Part shown: piece after piece, positions 1 to 10,724 of the stretch | How the letters are laid out: each line of letters starts with the position of its first letter | Position numbering within the stretch: position 1 is the first letter of the stretch | From: Calamus simplicifolius | Lineage: Eukaryota; Streptophyta; Magnoliopsida; Arecales; Arecaceae | DNA: 64,000 bases | Direction: 5' to 3' | Assembly (NCBI GenBank): GCA_900491605.1 | Contig: UESW01004572.1 | Span: forward strand, 128,428 to 192,427 | Program-made: the position numbers and the translations under genes | The notes under the pieces: generated by a model | Databases searched by the model: none | What the model was told of the DNA's origin: nothing | Seen by the model: the letters and a program-made list of their open reading frames with translations, nothing else

Positions 1-36
1 GGTAAGAAAAGGCAATTTTTTCCTTACAAATCGAGT

Positions 37-489
37 TCATCTAACACTAGCATTCAAAAGATTAGAAAAGGCTATAGGAAATATATTATACCAAAATGCA
101 GCTTCTCTTAAAGTGGCAGCAAAATTTACAAGATAATTTATTGATTGATTTGCCTCTCTAAAAATATGATTGCAAGAAAATTTGAGCAAGTAGCAATTAT
201 GGTGTGAATGCAACTCAGCCAAGGATGCAAGCTCCTAGTATTGCCATTGTTCCAAAGAAATCATTATAGTGAAGTTACCTTTTAAATTCATTCCTTCCAA
301 GAATTGACTATTCATTTCATTTAGATAAGGTAATGTGGCCTTTAAACCATACCAAGCAATATTTATTTTAACAGCAGGAATAGAGACCTTATAAAGAGGA
401 CTAGTTGCAGCCGCAAGTGGTCTTCCATAATAGTCCCTGATAATAAAGTCTATGCTACCACAAAATAGTTGTTGGATTAATGGTCCCAA
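37..489 (-). pseudogene. LINE RNase H-like domain (RVT_3 type), degenerate
   Basis: Two adjacent minus-strand reading frames (235-489 and 37-222) together resemble the RNase H-like domain found at the C terminus of plant L1 ORF2 proteins. The upstream piece has FIIRDYYGRPLAAA, the pattern of the first beta hairpin of this domain (GFIIRDxxGxxLAA in the family), followed by a helix rich in small residues. The downstream piece has FREANQSINYLVNFA, matching the conserved C-terminal FREANQxADxLA block. The acidic catalytic positions are partly lost, and the two pieces are joined only through a stop and a frame change. In function it would have removed RNA from the cDNA hybrid during target-primed reverse transcription; it is not expected to work now. 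Confidence 0.65.
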
Positions 490-746
490 TCTATAGAGAC
501 CATTGTTGCCCCGATAGCTAGAATATCTAGAAGAAAAGCCTTCGATGGATAGGATATACTCTATTGCATATGGAAAGTCTTATCTTGAAGATTTTCTTTA
601 TTTTTTTCCTTCCAAATAAACTACAATAAATAAACAAAGAAGGATTGCAAACTAACATGGTGATAAGACACTAAGTTCTTAAGAAGCACCATATAGGCTT
701 GGAAAAGAGATCTGATTTGACAAAAAAAAAAAACTTCCCATAACTT

Positions 747-1437
747 TCAAGATTTCTCACTTGGAAAAAAGAGGTGATTTAAGCTTTCATCTATGAGACC
801 ATATCTCCTGCATATTGGGCTTATAAAATTAATCCTACTAGCCAATAAATAAAGAGTAGGTAGACTGCCATTTGTGCAGCTTCCATAAAAAATACATGAC
901 CCTTTGATGAGTAGGTAACTTCCAGAGTTTACTAAACATAAAGTTGGGTGTGTCATTAGTGGTTTCTATTAAGTCCTCATACATTTGTTTCTCAATAATT
1001 TTATGATTAAATTCTGAACCATAGCATAACAAATCAAGAGAATCAAACCCTATTATAGGTGTTCCGGCAATGGCATTACATAAAGAAAGAGGAAAGCATC
1101 GATTTAAAATACCCATATCCCAACCCCCATCCAAGGATAAAAGTTGATTCCTAGTAGAAAGCTCAAGCACCATATTTATATCATATTCTACTGCACATCA
1201 GTTTAAAGGAAACCATGGGTCAGTTGAAATGTCTATTTTACACCCATCCCTTATAGACCATATATATGAAACTTCCAACAATATTGTGAGAGAATTTGCA
1301 CACTGCTTTCCAAATAAGAGAACAATTTCTGGGAGGCTTGAATGATTAGCTTGGAAATAACACTTTGAAGTTAGAACATGACCAGAAAATAGATTATATT
1401 GATTGAATACAAATTTGCTCGCTACTCTAGTGCTCAA
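747..1437 (-). pseudogene. LINE zf-RVT region, degenerate
   Basis: Minus-strand frames at 1198-1437, 838-1173 and 747-956 carry the landmarks of the RT zinc-binding region of plant L1 elements. YIWSIRDGCKIDISTDPWFP corresponds to the family's IWxIGDGxxIxIWxDPWxP block. KLWKLPTHQRVMYFLWKL corresponds to the KLWKLxxPxKVxxFLWRL block. SLNHLFF is the segment just before the last cysteine. Frames change at least twice. The cysteines of the zinc site are mostly missing, in keeping with decay. Low-level similarity continues at 1440-1516 (LGIPKIK), which is the region just upstream of the block and abuts the copia insertion site. Confidence 0.65.
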
Positions 1438-1521
1438 TGGTGTTGTCTATCCACCACTATTTGATCTTTGGAATTCCCAGACTACCTAACATTGTTTCAT
1501 TGCAAGTATTATAGCAAGATA

Positions 1522-2019
1522 TGTTAGAATTAAATCCGAACCTTTGATGAAGACCATCACCATAAAACCTAAGAATCATTCATATTAATTATTAAGAATT
1601 AATAAACATAAACGAAAGCGTACCTGAATCTATATTGCTTGATTGCTCTTCAGAGTCCTGCGCGGTTGGCCTTCCAGATCAACACGTACTCCCAGAGAGC
1701 CCTTTAGAATTTTCTCTAGGCTATTGTTTCTGATGATGGGATTCAGAGAAGAAGGTCGTGCGTGCGATCCAGGGACCATAACCGCTATATATAGATAATT
1801 TCATCATTATCTTTTGGTATTTCTATTTTAGCCCATCATAAAAATAGAAATAACCCCTTAGGTCTCTACACATTAAAGGGCCATACCTAATCAGATACAT
1901 TAAAGCCCAAATCACTGAAACCTTAGCTGATCACTTTTAATTGGTCTTAACCTTATTTGATAGTCCGCAACATATAATTATTTCACATATAAGCCCAATG
2001 TTGGATTAAAAATCCAACA
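1522..2019 (-). repeat. Copia 3' LTR
   Basis: A 498-bp direct repeat of 7552-8040. It starts tgttagaatt and ends aaaatccaaca on the plus strand, giving TG/CA ends. The left copy keeps a segment around 1691-1730 that is missing from the right copy. The palindromic TATA-like ctatatatag lies at 1785-1794. Confidence 0.92.
1785..1794 (-). promoter_or_regulatory. TATA-like core of copia 3' LTR
   Basis: ctatatatag is palindromic, so it reads the same on the minus (element) strand. It lies in the middle of the LTR and is preserved at 7808-7817 in the other LTR, as expected for the U3 promoter. Whether it is active is not shown. Confidence 0.5.
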
Positions 2020-2034
2020 ATCTCCTACTGGGCT
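2020..2034 (-). promoter_or_regulatory. Copia polypurine tract
   Basis: The minus strand reads gcccagtaggagat immediately before the 3' LTR (TGTTGG...). A purine-rich run next to the LTR is the expected primer site for plus-strand DNA. It is short and interrupted by pyrimidines, so the call rests mainly on position. Confidence 0.55.
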
Positions 2035-2454
2035 ATATGTGTAACCTTATAATTATGTTGCAAAAATAACCAAATGAGCTCAATTTTACTGTCATTACTG
2101 AAATGTATCTATAACAAATCCGGTCCATCAACCATACCAACATAGGATCAAAGCGGCCTTTGTTATATCTATCAAAACTCGACCCATCAATGGTCACGTA
2201 TGTTGATACAACTGAATGACATGGATCATGATGTGGATGTGTAGCATGAAAATTACATGTAATGTGATCTTAACATGCCTATTTCTAACTGGTCCTTCTT
2301 AAACTTGAGTGTGATCAAAACTTTAGCATAATTGTATAGAGTATACTGAACTGAATGAAATACTTTATTTCTGATCAAAAAATATCCAAACACATAAGTG
2401 TGTACCAACCAAACATAAAGCATAAAATAGAAGCAACACAAACTCCCACTGAAT

Positions 2455-2958
2455 CTAAGCATTGTCATGCTCTATAACGCCCATGTGAGCAGTATGCTCA
2501 TGAAAGACCTTGGGCGGCACACCCTTTGTAAGGGGATTTGCAACCATGGAGTTTGTCCCTATATGCTCTATAGAAATCTGACCACTCTGTACTCTTTTCT
2601 TTACAATCAGGAACTTGATGTCAATATGCTTTGACTTGATCGTGCTCCTATTGTTGTTGGAATACAATACGGCTGACTTGTTGTCACAAAATAACTTTAG
2701 CGGTCTTTCAATTCCTTCCAATATGCGCAATCCAGTGACAAAATTTTTCAGCCATATCCCATGATTGGATGCTTCATAACATGCTATAAATTCTGCTGCT
2801 ATGATAAAAGAAGTTATGAGTGTCTGTTTTGCACTTCTCTAAGAAATAGCCCCTCCACCTAACAGATATACATAGCTCGAAGTGGATCTTTTACTATCTT
2901 GGCATCCAGCAAAATCGGAGTCAGAATACCCAATGATCTCAAAATGATCTGATCTCCT
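2455..2958 (-). pseudogene. Copia RNase H domain, degenerate
   Basis: The 2455-2730 minus-strand frame has LFCDNKSAVLYSNNNRSTIK followed by SKHIDIK, and then IEHIGTNSMVANPLTKGVP. These match the copia RNase H landmarks CDNxSAxxLxxNPxxHxRxKHIDIxxH and the C-terminal ADxLTK motif. Upstream (2731-2958) the ETEY-type start of the domain is recognisable but frame-broken. The domain degrades RNA during cDNA synthesis. It follows the RT directly, as in all Ty1/copia elements. MVANPLTK in place of MxADxLTK marks loss of a conserved acidic residue. Confidence 0.8.
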
Positions 2959-3847
2959 TTATGTAAGCATGTAATCTTTTGTTCTTTTCAGATATCTCAT
3001 AACCCTTTTGGCTGCTTTCCAGTGATCCATACCTGGGTTGCTTAAATATCTGCCTAACACTCCAACAATGTACGCAATATCCGGACACGTACAAACTTGA
3101 GCATACATTAGACTCCCTACAACTGAAGTATAAGGAATCTTCTGCATCTCTTCAACTTCAAGGTTTCCTTTTGGGCACTGATTAATACTGAATTTATCTC
3201 CTTTAGCGATAGAGGTATCACCTGGTTTGCAATTTTGCATGCCAAATCTCTTAAGTACTGTATCGATATAGCTCCTTTGTGATAATCCAAGGATACACTG
3301 AGAACAATCTCGATGTATCTGGATTTCCAATATAAAGGAGGCATCACCAAGATCTTTCATTTGAAAATTGCTTGATAGAAATCTTTTGATTTCGTGCAAC
3401 ATGCCTATATCATTTGTGGCAAGTAAAATGTCATCCACATACAAAACCAAAAAAATATATTTACTCCCACTGAACTTATGATACGCACAATCATCAACTG
3501 CATTCACTTCAAAATTAAATGAGAGAATTACTTGATGAAATTTATGGTACCATTGACGAGAAGTTTGCTTTAACCCATAAATATTTTATCAATTTGCAAA
3601 CCATTTTCTTTGGGTCTCCTGATACAAAGTTTTCTGGTTGCACCATATAAATTGTCTCATCAATGTCTCCATTGAGAAACATCGTCTTGACATCCATTTG
3701 ATGGAGTTCCATATCATACTGTACAACAAGAGCCATGATTGTCGTAAAAGAGTCATTCGATGAAATTAAAGAGAATGTCTCTTTAAAGTCAATTCCGTCC
3801 TTTTGAGTATAGCCTTTAGCCACAAGACGAGCTTTATACCTTTCCAC
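2959..3847 (-). pseudogene. Copia reverse transcriptase, broken into two frames
   Basis: The upstream half (3542-3847) has YKARLVAKGYTQKDGIDF and the block MELHQMDVKTMFLNGDIDE, the copia RT start with the first catalytic Asp. The downstream half (2959-3507) has LVLYVDDILLATND, the YVDD active-site box, then KRFLSSNFQMKDLGDASFIL and the conserved C-terminal CPDIAY block. A frameshift and stop around 3510-3590 separate them. In an intact element this enzyme copies the genomic RNA into cDNA inside the virus-like particle. Both catalytic boxes survive, but the polyprotein cannot be made from this copy. Confidence 0.88.
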
Positions 3848-4239
3848 ATTACCCTTTGAATCCCGTTTGATCTTAAAAATTCATTTGCAACCAATTGGTT
3901 TCACTCCTTCTGGTAATGAGACAAGTTTTCAAACTTTATTATCTTGCAAAGACTTATACTCTTCTTTCATTGCTTCAATCCACTTTTCTAAATTGGAACC
4001 TTGTATGGCTTGAAGAAAGTTGAGAGGATCATCTTCCATCACGCCATTATTTTTCTCATGTTCCTAAAGAAACACTATATAATCATCTGGAATAGCCTTC
4101 TTCCTTTCTCTAGTGGATCGCCGCAAAGGCACTTATTCTTGAGGTTGTTGAGTTTGTACCTTTGAGGGTTGAACAATAATTTCTTGTTGTTCTAGAATTG
4201 CAACTTGATCATTATCAAAAGCAATTATAAGGATAGAAA
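3848..4239 (-). pseudogene. Copia IN-RT linker region, degenerate
   Basis: This lies between integrase and RT on the minus strand. Short stretches correspond to the family's variable linker and the start of the RT domain (the segment ending with the conserved IKNKWV-type block near 3870-3920), but no frame stays open for long. It contains several in-frame stops. Confidence 0.5.
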
Positions 4240-5144
4240 CTAGCTGCTCTTCAATAAGAGTATAGGTTCCAATTCCTCCTCAAAAACAAAGTCTCTAACT
4301 TTATTTCTCCACCCAAACTCAATATCCTCAAAGAACATTGCAGTTCCCATCTCAAAAATTATCCTTGATTTGGGATCATAAAACTTGTAACCCCTGGATC
4401 GCTCAGAATACCCAACAAAATAGCTAATCACTGTCCTGGAGTCCAATTTTTTTTCATGTGGCCTATAAGGCCTTGCCTCAGCTGGACATCCCCAAACATG
4501 AAAATGCTTTAGAATAGGCTTCCGTCCTATCCAAAGCTCATAAGGTATTTTGATAGCTGCTTTAGTTGGTACTCTATTTAGAATGTAGGCTGTTGTCTTT
4601 AGTGCCTCTCCCCAGAGTGACTCTGATAAGGTAGAATGATAAATCATACTCCTTACCATATCCTTAAGAGTCCTGTTTTGTCTTTCAACTACACCATTCA
4701 TGCTAGGTGACCCTGGCATGGTGTATTATGGAACAATTCCATATTCTCTAGGTATCTGGCGAATGGTCCTGCACGTTGTTCACCTGATCCGTCATATCTA
4801 CCTTAATATTCACCACCATGGTCAGATCTGACTCCTTTAATTCTTTTGTTTAGTTGAAGCTCAACTTCAGCTTTAAATGATTTGAACACATCCAAAACTT
4901 GGGACTTTTCATGAATAAGAAATAGGTATGCATATCTTGAATAATCATCTATGAATGATACAAAATACTGTTGACCATTCCAAGGTGTAGGAAATGGTCC
5001 ACAAATGTCCGTATGTATCAACTCTAAGACTTCCATAGTTTTATATGCACCCAATTTCTTTGTTTTGGTCTGTTTGCCCTTAATGCAATCAACACAGACA
5101 TTAAAGTCTGTAAAATCAAGAGAATCCAAAATTCCATATGACAC
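4240..5144 (-). pseudogene. Copia integrase core, broken
   Basis: The first part (4803-5144) contains CVDCIKGKQTK (end of the zinc finger), HTDICGPF (first catalytic Asp), YFVSFIDDYSRYAYLFLI and VRSDHGGEY (second catalytic Asp). The second part (4240-4719) has SPSMNGVVERQNRTLKDM (the catalytic Glu within NGVxERxNRT) and the conserved LWGEALKTTAYILNRVPTKA block. So the D,D,E residues are all visible. Between the parts, at about 4720-4800, the frame is broken. Integrase inserts the cDNA; the element's own 5-bp duplication shows that this family was functional. Confidence 0.88.
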
Positions 5145-5147
5145 AAG

Positions 5148-5432
5148 TCATTCAACTCTATTTCTAGAGATGTGACCTAATCGCTTATGCCATAATATTC
5201 CTGAATTTTTATTGCAAATTTTACGCTTAATACTTATTGATTCCATATTTAGGGTTTCAAGAAGCAACAGTGTCAAGCAAATATAGATTGTCATACACCA
5301 TAAGAGAACCAGTAACGAAAGACTAAACTGACTATTTCCAAATGAACAACAATATCCTAATTTGTCCAAAGCTGAAATAGAAACCAAATTCTGTCTAAAT
5401 GATGGTACTACAAAAGTGTCTTTCAAATCCAA
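5148..5432 (-). pseudogene. Copia GAG-pre-integrase (zinc-finger) region
   Basis: The minus-strand frame ends with ILWHKRLGHISRNRVE, the conserved LWHxRLGHxSxxxL motif of the pre-integrase domain with its zinc-binding His residues. The N-terminal half (VVPSFRQNLVSISALDKLGY) matches the segment after the protease domain. It connects protease at 5447-5644 with the integrase core at 4803-5144. Confidence 0.82.
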
Positions 5433-5446
5433 ATAATAACCAGAAC

Positions 5447-5644
5447 TTAATACAATCTAAAATGCCCAATTACCTCTACATCTACCGACTTGTCGTCTCT
5501 CATATAAATGTGGCTTTCAGCATCAGTTGGCCTTTGATAGCTTAGGCAACCCTCCATTGAAACATTGATGTTAGTAGTAGCACCATAATCTAACCACCAA
5601 GTGTTTCTAGGTACTAAAGTTATATTCACTTTAGAACAGACCAT
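5447..5644 (-). pseudogene. Copia aspartic protease region, altered active site
   Basis: The frame starts just after the gag zinc knuckle and reads TWWLDYGATTNI. In copia proteases this position is WxxDSGA or WxxDTGA. Here the residue after the catalytic Asp is Tyr, which would be expected to damage the active site. The rest (IYMRDDKSVDVEVIGHFRL) matches the family's flap region with its conserved VxxIGxxxL. The enzyme would cut the Gag-Pol polyprotein. Confidence 0.78.
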
Positions 5645-5880
5645 ATTAAGAAATGTATCTTTCTTTTCATAACATGCATGATACTTGGAACATTCCTTCT
5701 TAATATGTCCAGGTTTATTGCAAAAGAAACAACTGTCATTTTGTTTCTTCTTTGCTTGACCCTCAGTAGCCTTATTTTTTATTTTTTGCCTTTATCTTTG
5801 CCCTTGAAGTTATTACCATAAAGGATCGGCACTGAATTGAGGTTAGCAGAAATATTAGCAACATTAGCTGTAAAATAAAA
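5645..5880 (-). pseudogene. Copia gag remnant: N terminus fused to zinc knuckle
   Basis: Reading the minus strand from about 5875, a piece like the start of copia Gag (ISANLNSVPILYGNNF) runs within a few residues into a Lys-rich stretch (KGKDKGKK) and then the CCHC zinc knuckle (CFFCNKPGHIKKEC, positions about 5675-5735). In intact relatives these two parts are separated by roughly 200 residues of Gag, so most of the gag domain has been deleted here. A stop follows the Lys-rich stretch. Gag forms the virus-like particle and binds RNA through the knuckle. Confidence 0.72.
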
Positions 5881-7536
5881 GAAATACATAAATAACATGC
5901 TCATATAAATAATTAACACCAAATATCAATAAATTCAAATTAATGATAAATCCCATCACAAGATACCCAGTGCAACATTAATATCAAGTCTTTGGATAGT
6001 AATATTAACTGCTAGTGGTACTCTTGTTGTAATGAACAAACACTAACAATAATGCATGTCAAATAATAATCTATCTTTGGATCGACTTATTACTCACATG
6101 TAAATCCTTATAATCGTTACGTGTTTACCATCACACATATGTGTAGTTCGGCCAGGCATTAACCTTCCTATGGGCCGATTAATACCCGCATGAAACATAC
6201 ACACACAACATCCAACATCCTTCATGAACCATCTACACAAGAGAGGTCATTTGGTGATATCTTGTTTCAATTAGTTCAATTTCGAACTATGGACAAATTT
6301 ATTAGGCATAAAGATACCATTAATTTGAACTTGATTGAACCTCTTTAAAAAATAACGATATGTTATTTTGTGGTTCCAACTCAATCTTTATAAAGCTTTA
6401 CTTTATAGAACCAATTAAACCTTACAGGAGGTCGCTCATGCTTACAAAATTAAAAATAATAATTTTTAATGAAAGCCCAAAATATTGCCAAAGGCATGAA
6501 CCGGTCCAAAATTCATTCATAAATGTTATTCCCTTCCATACATTAAATGTCATGCATTAAATAAGATTTTATGCATTAAATGCTCCCTTTGGTGTGACAC
6601 CTAACTCCTCTTGGAGTCTAGAGACACACGGAGAGTGGAGACCCACGGAATAGTGGAGAGGCACAGTATCCCAAAAAAAAATCGCTACCAGCCGTTCCTT
6701 CCCGCGTTAGGCGCTAAAAGCCCGGAAAAGTTCCGAGAGGCCATAAGGCGGTTGATTGCAATCTTAACCCTTCACACAACTCCAACTCCCAAGTTATTCC
6801 CATGATTTTCTCTAGATTTCCTTTATCCTATGCTTTAAGATATCCAAAAGATTTTCTAGATTTTCATTCAGATTCCCATCTGATTCTTCTCTCTCCAAAT
6901 ATTTCCAAATCTCACGCACGTAAAATTTCCATGAAGAGAAGAAAAGAAGGCCTCTCACCGGTGTTGGCTTCACGTGATACGTTTTCTTCACGTGATCCTT
7001 CCGAATTTGTTGACCATGTGTTGACTAGCCTCTCCAGGCTTGAAAGTTGAAACCCCTTTCCTTCACTTCAGGCTTGGAGGCAACTCGTTCAATTCCAACA
7101 AAAAAAAAAAAAAACGGCCAGCAGAAGAGTCCCACAAAATTTGGAATACCCATAAAATTTGGAATACCAACGGCTAGATTCCCAAGCTTGCATGAGAAAT
7201 TGATTTTCCCCATGAAACGTGGAACTCCAACCGCCATATCCCAACGCCTTCATAGAATTTCACATGAAGCCATATCCATGAGGGGAAACCGTGAAGTCTC
7301 TTTTGGGAAGGAGATGGGATTTTTTTATTATTACTTTTTTTTATTTTGTACGTTCATGTGAGAGACCTGAGAGGCCTCTGTTAACGCCCTGATGGAATCC
7401 ATCATCAAAAATTGGAACTCCACGCAACGCCCGTGAAGAAAAGCGGACGTGTTTGGGAAAAATTAAAACAACACATGGATCTTAATCCATAAAGAACTAA
7501 ACTAAAATTATTCTTAATGATTCAACATGAATATGG
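5881..7536 (-). other. Copia 5' leader and unassigned internal sequence
   Basis: This is about 1.65 kb between the PBS and the gag start codon region, unusually long for a copia leader. No transposon domain is visible in either strand, and short frames do not resemble known proteins. It includes an (A)15 run near 7099 and an AT-rich part near 7320. Just before the gag remnant the minus strand reads ttttattttacag, which looks like a 3' splice site, so part of the leader could have been an intron. It might also be foreign DNA replacing part of gag. Confidence 0.45.
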
Positions 7537-7548
7537 GCTCTGATACCA
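7537..7548 (-). other. Copia primer binding site (initiator-Met type)
   Basis: The minus strand reads TGGTATCAGAGC directly after the 5' LTR. This is the classic plant copia PBS complementary to the 3' end of initiator methionine tRNA. It fixes the element's orientation. Confidence 0.92.
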
Positions 7549-7551
7549 ATT

Positions 7552-8040
7552 ATTGAAAATTAAATCCGAACCTTTGGTGAAAACCATCACCATAAAACCC
7601 AAGAATCATTCATGTTAATTATTAAGAATTAATAAACATAAATGAAAGCGTACCTGAATCCATATTACTTGATTGCTCTCCAGAGTCTAAATCCATATTG
7701 CTTGATTGCTCTCCAAAGTCCTGCGGTTGGCCTTCCAGATCAACACGTACTCCTGATGATGGGATTCAGAGAAGAAGGTCGTGCGTGCGATCCAGGGACC
7801 ATAACCGCTATATATAGATAATTTCATCATTATCTCTTGGTATTTCTATTTTAGCCCATCATAAAAATAGAAATAACCCCTTAGGTCTCTACACATTAAA
7901 GGGCCATACCTAATCAGATACATTAAAGCCCAAATCACTAAAACCTTAGCTGATCACTTTTAATTGGGCTTAACCTTATTTGACAGTCCGCAACACATAA
8001 TTATTTCACACAAGCCCAATGTTGGATTAAAAATCCAACA
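7552..8040 (-). repeat. Copia 5' LTR
   Basis: About 489 bp, a diverged direct copy of 1522-2019. It contains a small internal duplication (around 7681-7720, repeating aaatccatattgcttgat) and lacks the segment present at 1691-1730 of the other LTR. TATA-like ctatatatag is at 7808-7817. The inner end is mutated from tgttagaatt to ttgaaaatt. Confidence 0.9.
7808..7817 (-). promoter_or_regulatory. TATA-like core of copia 5' LTR
   Basis: Palindromic ctatatatag in the U3 part of the LTR that would drive the element. It is identical to 1785-1794. Confidence 0.5.
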
Positions 8041-8340
8041 AGATATGGTGTGAGTTGCTTTGCTTCCCTGATTATGTTCTCACAAGAAATTTCTTATGGT
8101 TTTCTCAAACCAAGATAGGAAACTATATAGAATGGATGTCCTCACAAGAAATTTCTTATGGTTTTCTCAAACCAAGATATAAAACTATATGGAACGATTG
8201 TAGTAGAAATAATATGAAGGGGCATAAAGCAGATAACAGATTTGACTAGAGTGCATCCACTTATAAAGGAAAGAGCTTTCTATTTCTAACTAAGTTTGGC
8301 ATTGATTCTTTCCTTCATCATTTGATGTCTGAGTTTTTAA
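8041..8340 (-). mobile_element. LINE ORF2 remnant, RT thumb region (continues at 1-1521)
   Basis: On the minus strand 8180-8320 reads KALSFISG, then LVKSVICFMPLHIISTTIVP, matching the plant L1 block (L)SFxGRxTLIKSVLxxIPxYxMSTxxxP. It is followed near 8080-8100 by WFEKTIRNFL, the IRxFLWG block. The sequence runs straight into the copia target site and continues at 1516 downward. A 62-bp tandem duplication (8079-8202) interrupts the frame. The 5' limit of the LINE is uncertain; nothing recognisable is seen from 8341 to 8597. Confidence 0.65.
8079..8202. repeat. 62-bp tandem duplication in LINE remnant
   Basis: ctcacaagaaatttcttatg starts at 8079 and again at 8141, and the following bases (gttttctcaaaccaagat) also repeat. 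The two units differ by a few substitutions. Confidence 0.9.
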
Positions 8341-8597
8341 GCTGGCACACTTGAGGGAATTTCCAATTACATCCCCAAATCATTAACTCTACAAACCCCT
8401 TAGCCACTAGTTAACTTATGCGGCTAAATGATTATTGATTTTTGGACTGCACAATATTTACCGTTTGTCTAGAGTGGGCACAATAATCTCAGATAACCTC
8501 CTTGAAATAAACACAATTAGATACATGGTGTTTAGAGAACAGTAAGCAACCATTCGCAAACAAAAGGTTGCCAATTTCATCCTTCCTTGTTTGGCTA

Positions 8598-10661
8598 TCA
8601 TTTTGTTCTTTGCTCTTTCCCCAAAGAAAGGCCTTCAATCATGAAAACTCCAGCTAGAATACTGCAACAACAATTTAAAAAAGTCACATTTCAAGCATAA
8701 CATTATAATATGGAAAACAAGTTTGATCAAGCATTGAAGGACACCTTCCCAAATTAATCATTTCTCCAAGAAGAAAAGAGGAGCATATTATTTGAAAAAC
8801 TAGAGTTAACAGTATAGCCATTGCTAGAAAAACTGGGCCCTTCTTCTCAATAATCCATGATGACAAGTAATATGAGACTCCAGTGGCCATGATCCCCTGT
8901 CATACATCACTTATTAGATGATCAAATTGTAACAGCAAATAAGATAAGGAATATATCAATGCATTGTGGTTCAGATTTTTTTTTTCAATTAAAACATGAG
9001 CAACAATTTTGATATGATACATAATAAAACAAGTGATGTTGGAAAAAAATTTGGAGTCTTCTTTCTTAAGTCTAAACATGGACATGCAATCAAATGTTAA
9101 CATATCATAAAAGATAGCAAAGGCATGCATTATTTTTAATGCAGGGTTGCGATAGCTAGGCTAGTGCTAGTTTGCATAGTTTAATTCTCATTGAAAAAAA
9201 TCTCCTTTTCACGAAATTTAACCTTTTTAACTAATTTTATTATTATAAAGTTTTAGGCCATCTCTGTGAGGAAGGTCTAGCTTTTCTACGCTATCATTTC
9301 TTAAGAAAAGATGGGGTCTGATGGAGTAAAGAATGCAAAGAAAAAAATAATTTAAAAAAAACAAAGAAAAAAAATTACTTACACCGAGTGTCACTGAGAG
9401 AAGACCCATGTCGAAGCCCAACGTCCATTGAAAAAACTCCCTCACAAATGCTAGAGCCACGAAGAATGGCTGAATGGTACTCCATGAGCACTGAATAGTG
9501 GTGAATATAAGCTTGGCAGGGTACTCCCTCAACACATATCCCTAGTGAAAGTTAAAACATTCTCTATTGAGAACAAAAGATAGTAATGTTAGATCATTTA
9601 AGGACTTCGTGCAGTCCTATTTGCAAATTATGCCTATCTAAGAAGCATACCTGTATGACAATTCATAGAGACAAGGTTGAAGTAGAAATGGTCATGAAGA
9701 GTGTCCCCAGGGCCCATCTCTTGAGATAATGGTAGCTAGCTCCATTAGCTTGGCTAATTTCATGTCCAAGAAGGTGGTGATGGTTGAAGGATTTCAATTG
9801 GGGCCCCTTGTAAAAGGCTAATATCAGGATGCCAGTTAGGCAGAGTGCTAGTCCAAAAACTTTAGCGATGCCTCGAAAACTTTTTATCTTAATAGTCTTG
9901 TTCTGTCATAAAAAAATCTAATGCTTGTTTTTAAGATTACCGGTAACAATATTCATGAAAAAATGCAGAACTTTTCAATAATGTGATAGGTCATACCTAA
10001 ATAGAACAGCAAAAATAAAAGTAATCACAGGAATAAAATTTTTCATTGCAGCTATTGCTATGGGTGTTGTGTAATGAAGACCAATTGAATATACGTTTAA
10101 GGATACAACATAACTGAACACACCAAAAGGAGGGGAAAAAAGGGTTAAGATGCATTAGAAATCTTGTGTATTAGATAAATAAGAGTATAGATATGTTATA
10201 TCCAAAATAAAATATGAAAGGTAAACTTAGAACAACATATAATGATCTAAATTTGATTTTTAAAACTTACCCCATTAAAGCAAGCATGAAAATCTTGAAG
10301 CAGACTATGAATGATAGTGGAGGAGCTTTCTTCCAGCATAGCATAACATGTCAATGAGAGTTTATCATATGCGAACAATATTATATTCCATATGCTTTCG
10401 TAAGTACCAACATTAATGTAATATTAACATATTAATATTTATTAAAATTTTTTATTTTATATAGAATATTTTATATTCTTTATGATACAATAACATATAT
10501 TCTAATATATATTATAAAAGTTATATATAATAAAAGCAGCTCTATTGTATTGTCATATGTTACACGACGTATTTTCATATTATAATATAATAGTAATATA
10601 TTATAGCATACTATTTGATATTATATGTGTAGAGTAATATTATATTATTAATTAATAAGAT

Positions 10662-10724
<63 letters not shown>

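Larger units (their letters stand above)
1..1521 (-). mobile_element. LINE (L1-type non-LTR retrotransposon) ORF2 remnant, 3' portion
   Basis: Read on the minus strand this stretch gives, in order, the end of a reverse transcriptase, a zf-RVT (RT zinc-binding) region and an RNase H-like domain. That is the C-terminal layout of plant L1-type ORF2. It is broken by several stops and frameshifts, so it is a fossil. The copia element at 1522-8040 is inserted in it: the LINE reading picks up again at 8041 in the same order, and the 5-bp duplication agata lies at 1517-1521 and 8041-8045. The window edge cuts off the LINE 3' end, so no poly(A) tail is seen. Bases 490-746 are the linker between the zf-RVT and RNase H parts and still read as LINE-like in short pieces. 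Confidence 0.75.
1522..8040 (-). mobile_element. Ty1/copia LTR retrotransposon, full length but decayed
   Basis: A complete copia structure on the minus strand: 5' LTR 7552-8040, PBS 7537-7548, gag remnant, protease, integrase, reverse transcriptase, RNase H, short polypurine tract at about 2020-2034 and 3' LTR 1522-2019. The order PR-IN-RT-RH is diagnostic for Ty1/copia. The element is bounded by TG...CA ends and a perfect 5-bp target duplication agata (1517-1521 and 8041-8045). Coding regions are fragmented by many stops and frameshifts, and much of gag is missing. The two LTRs differ by substitutions and several indels, so the insertion is not recent. The host site is inside a LINE ORF. 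Confidence 0.93.
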
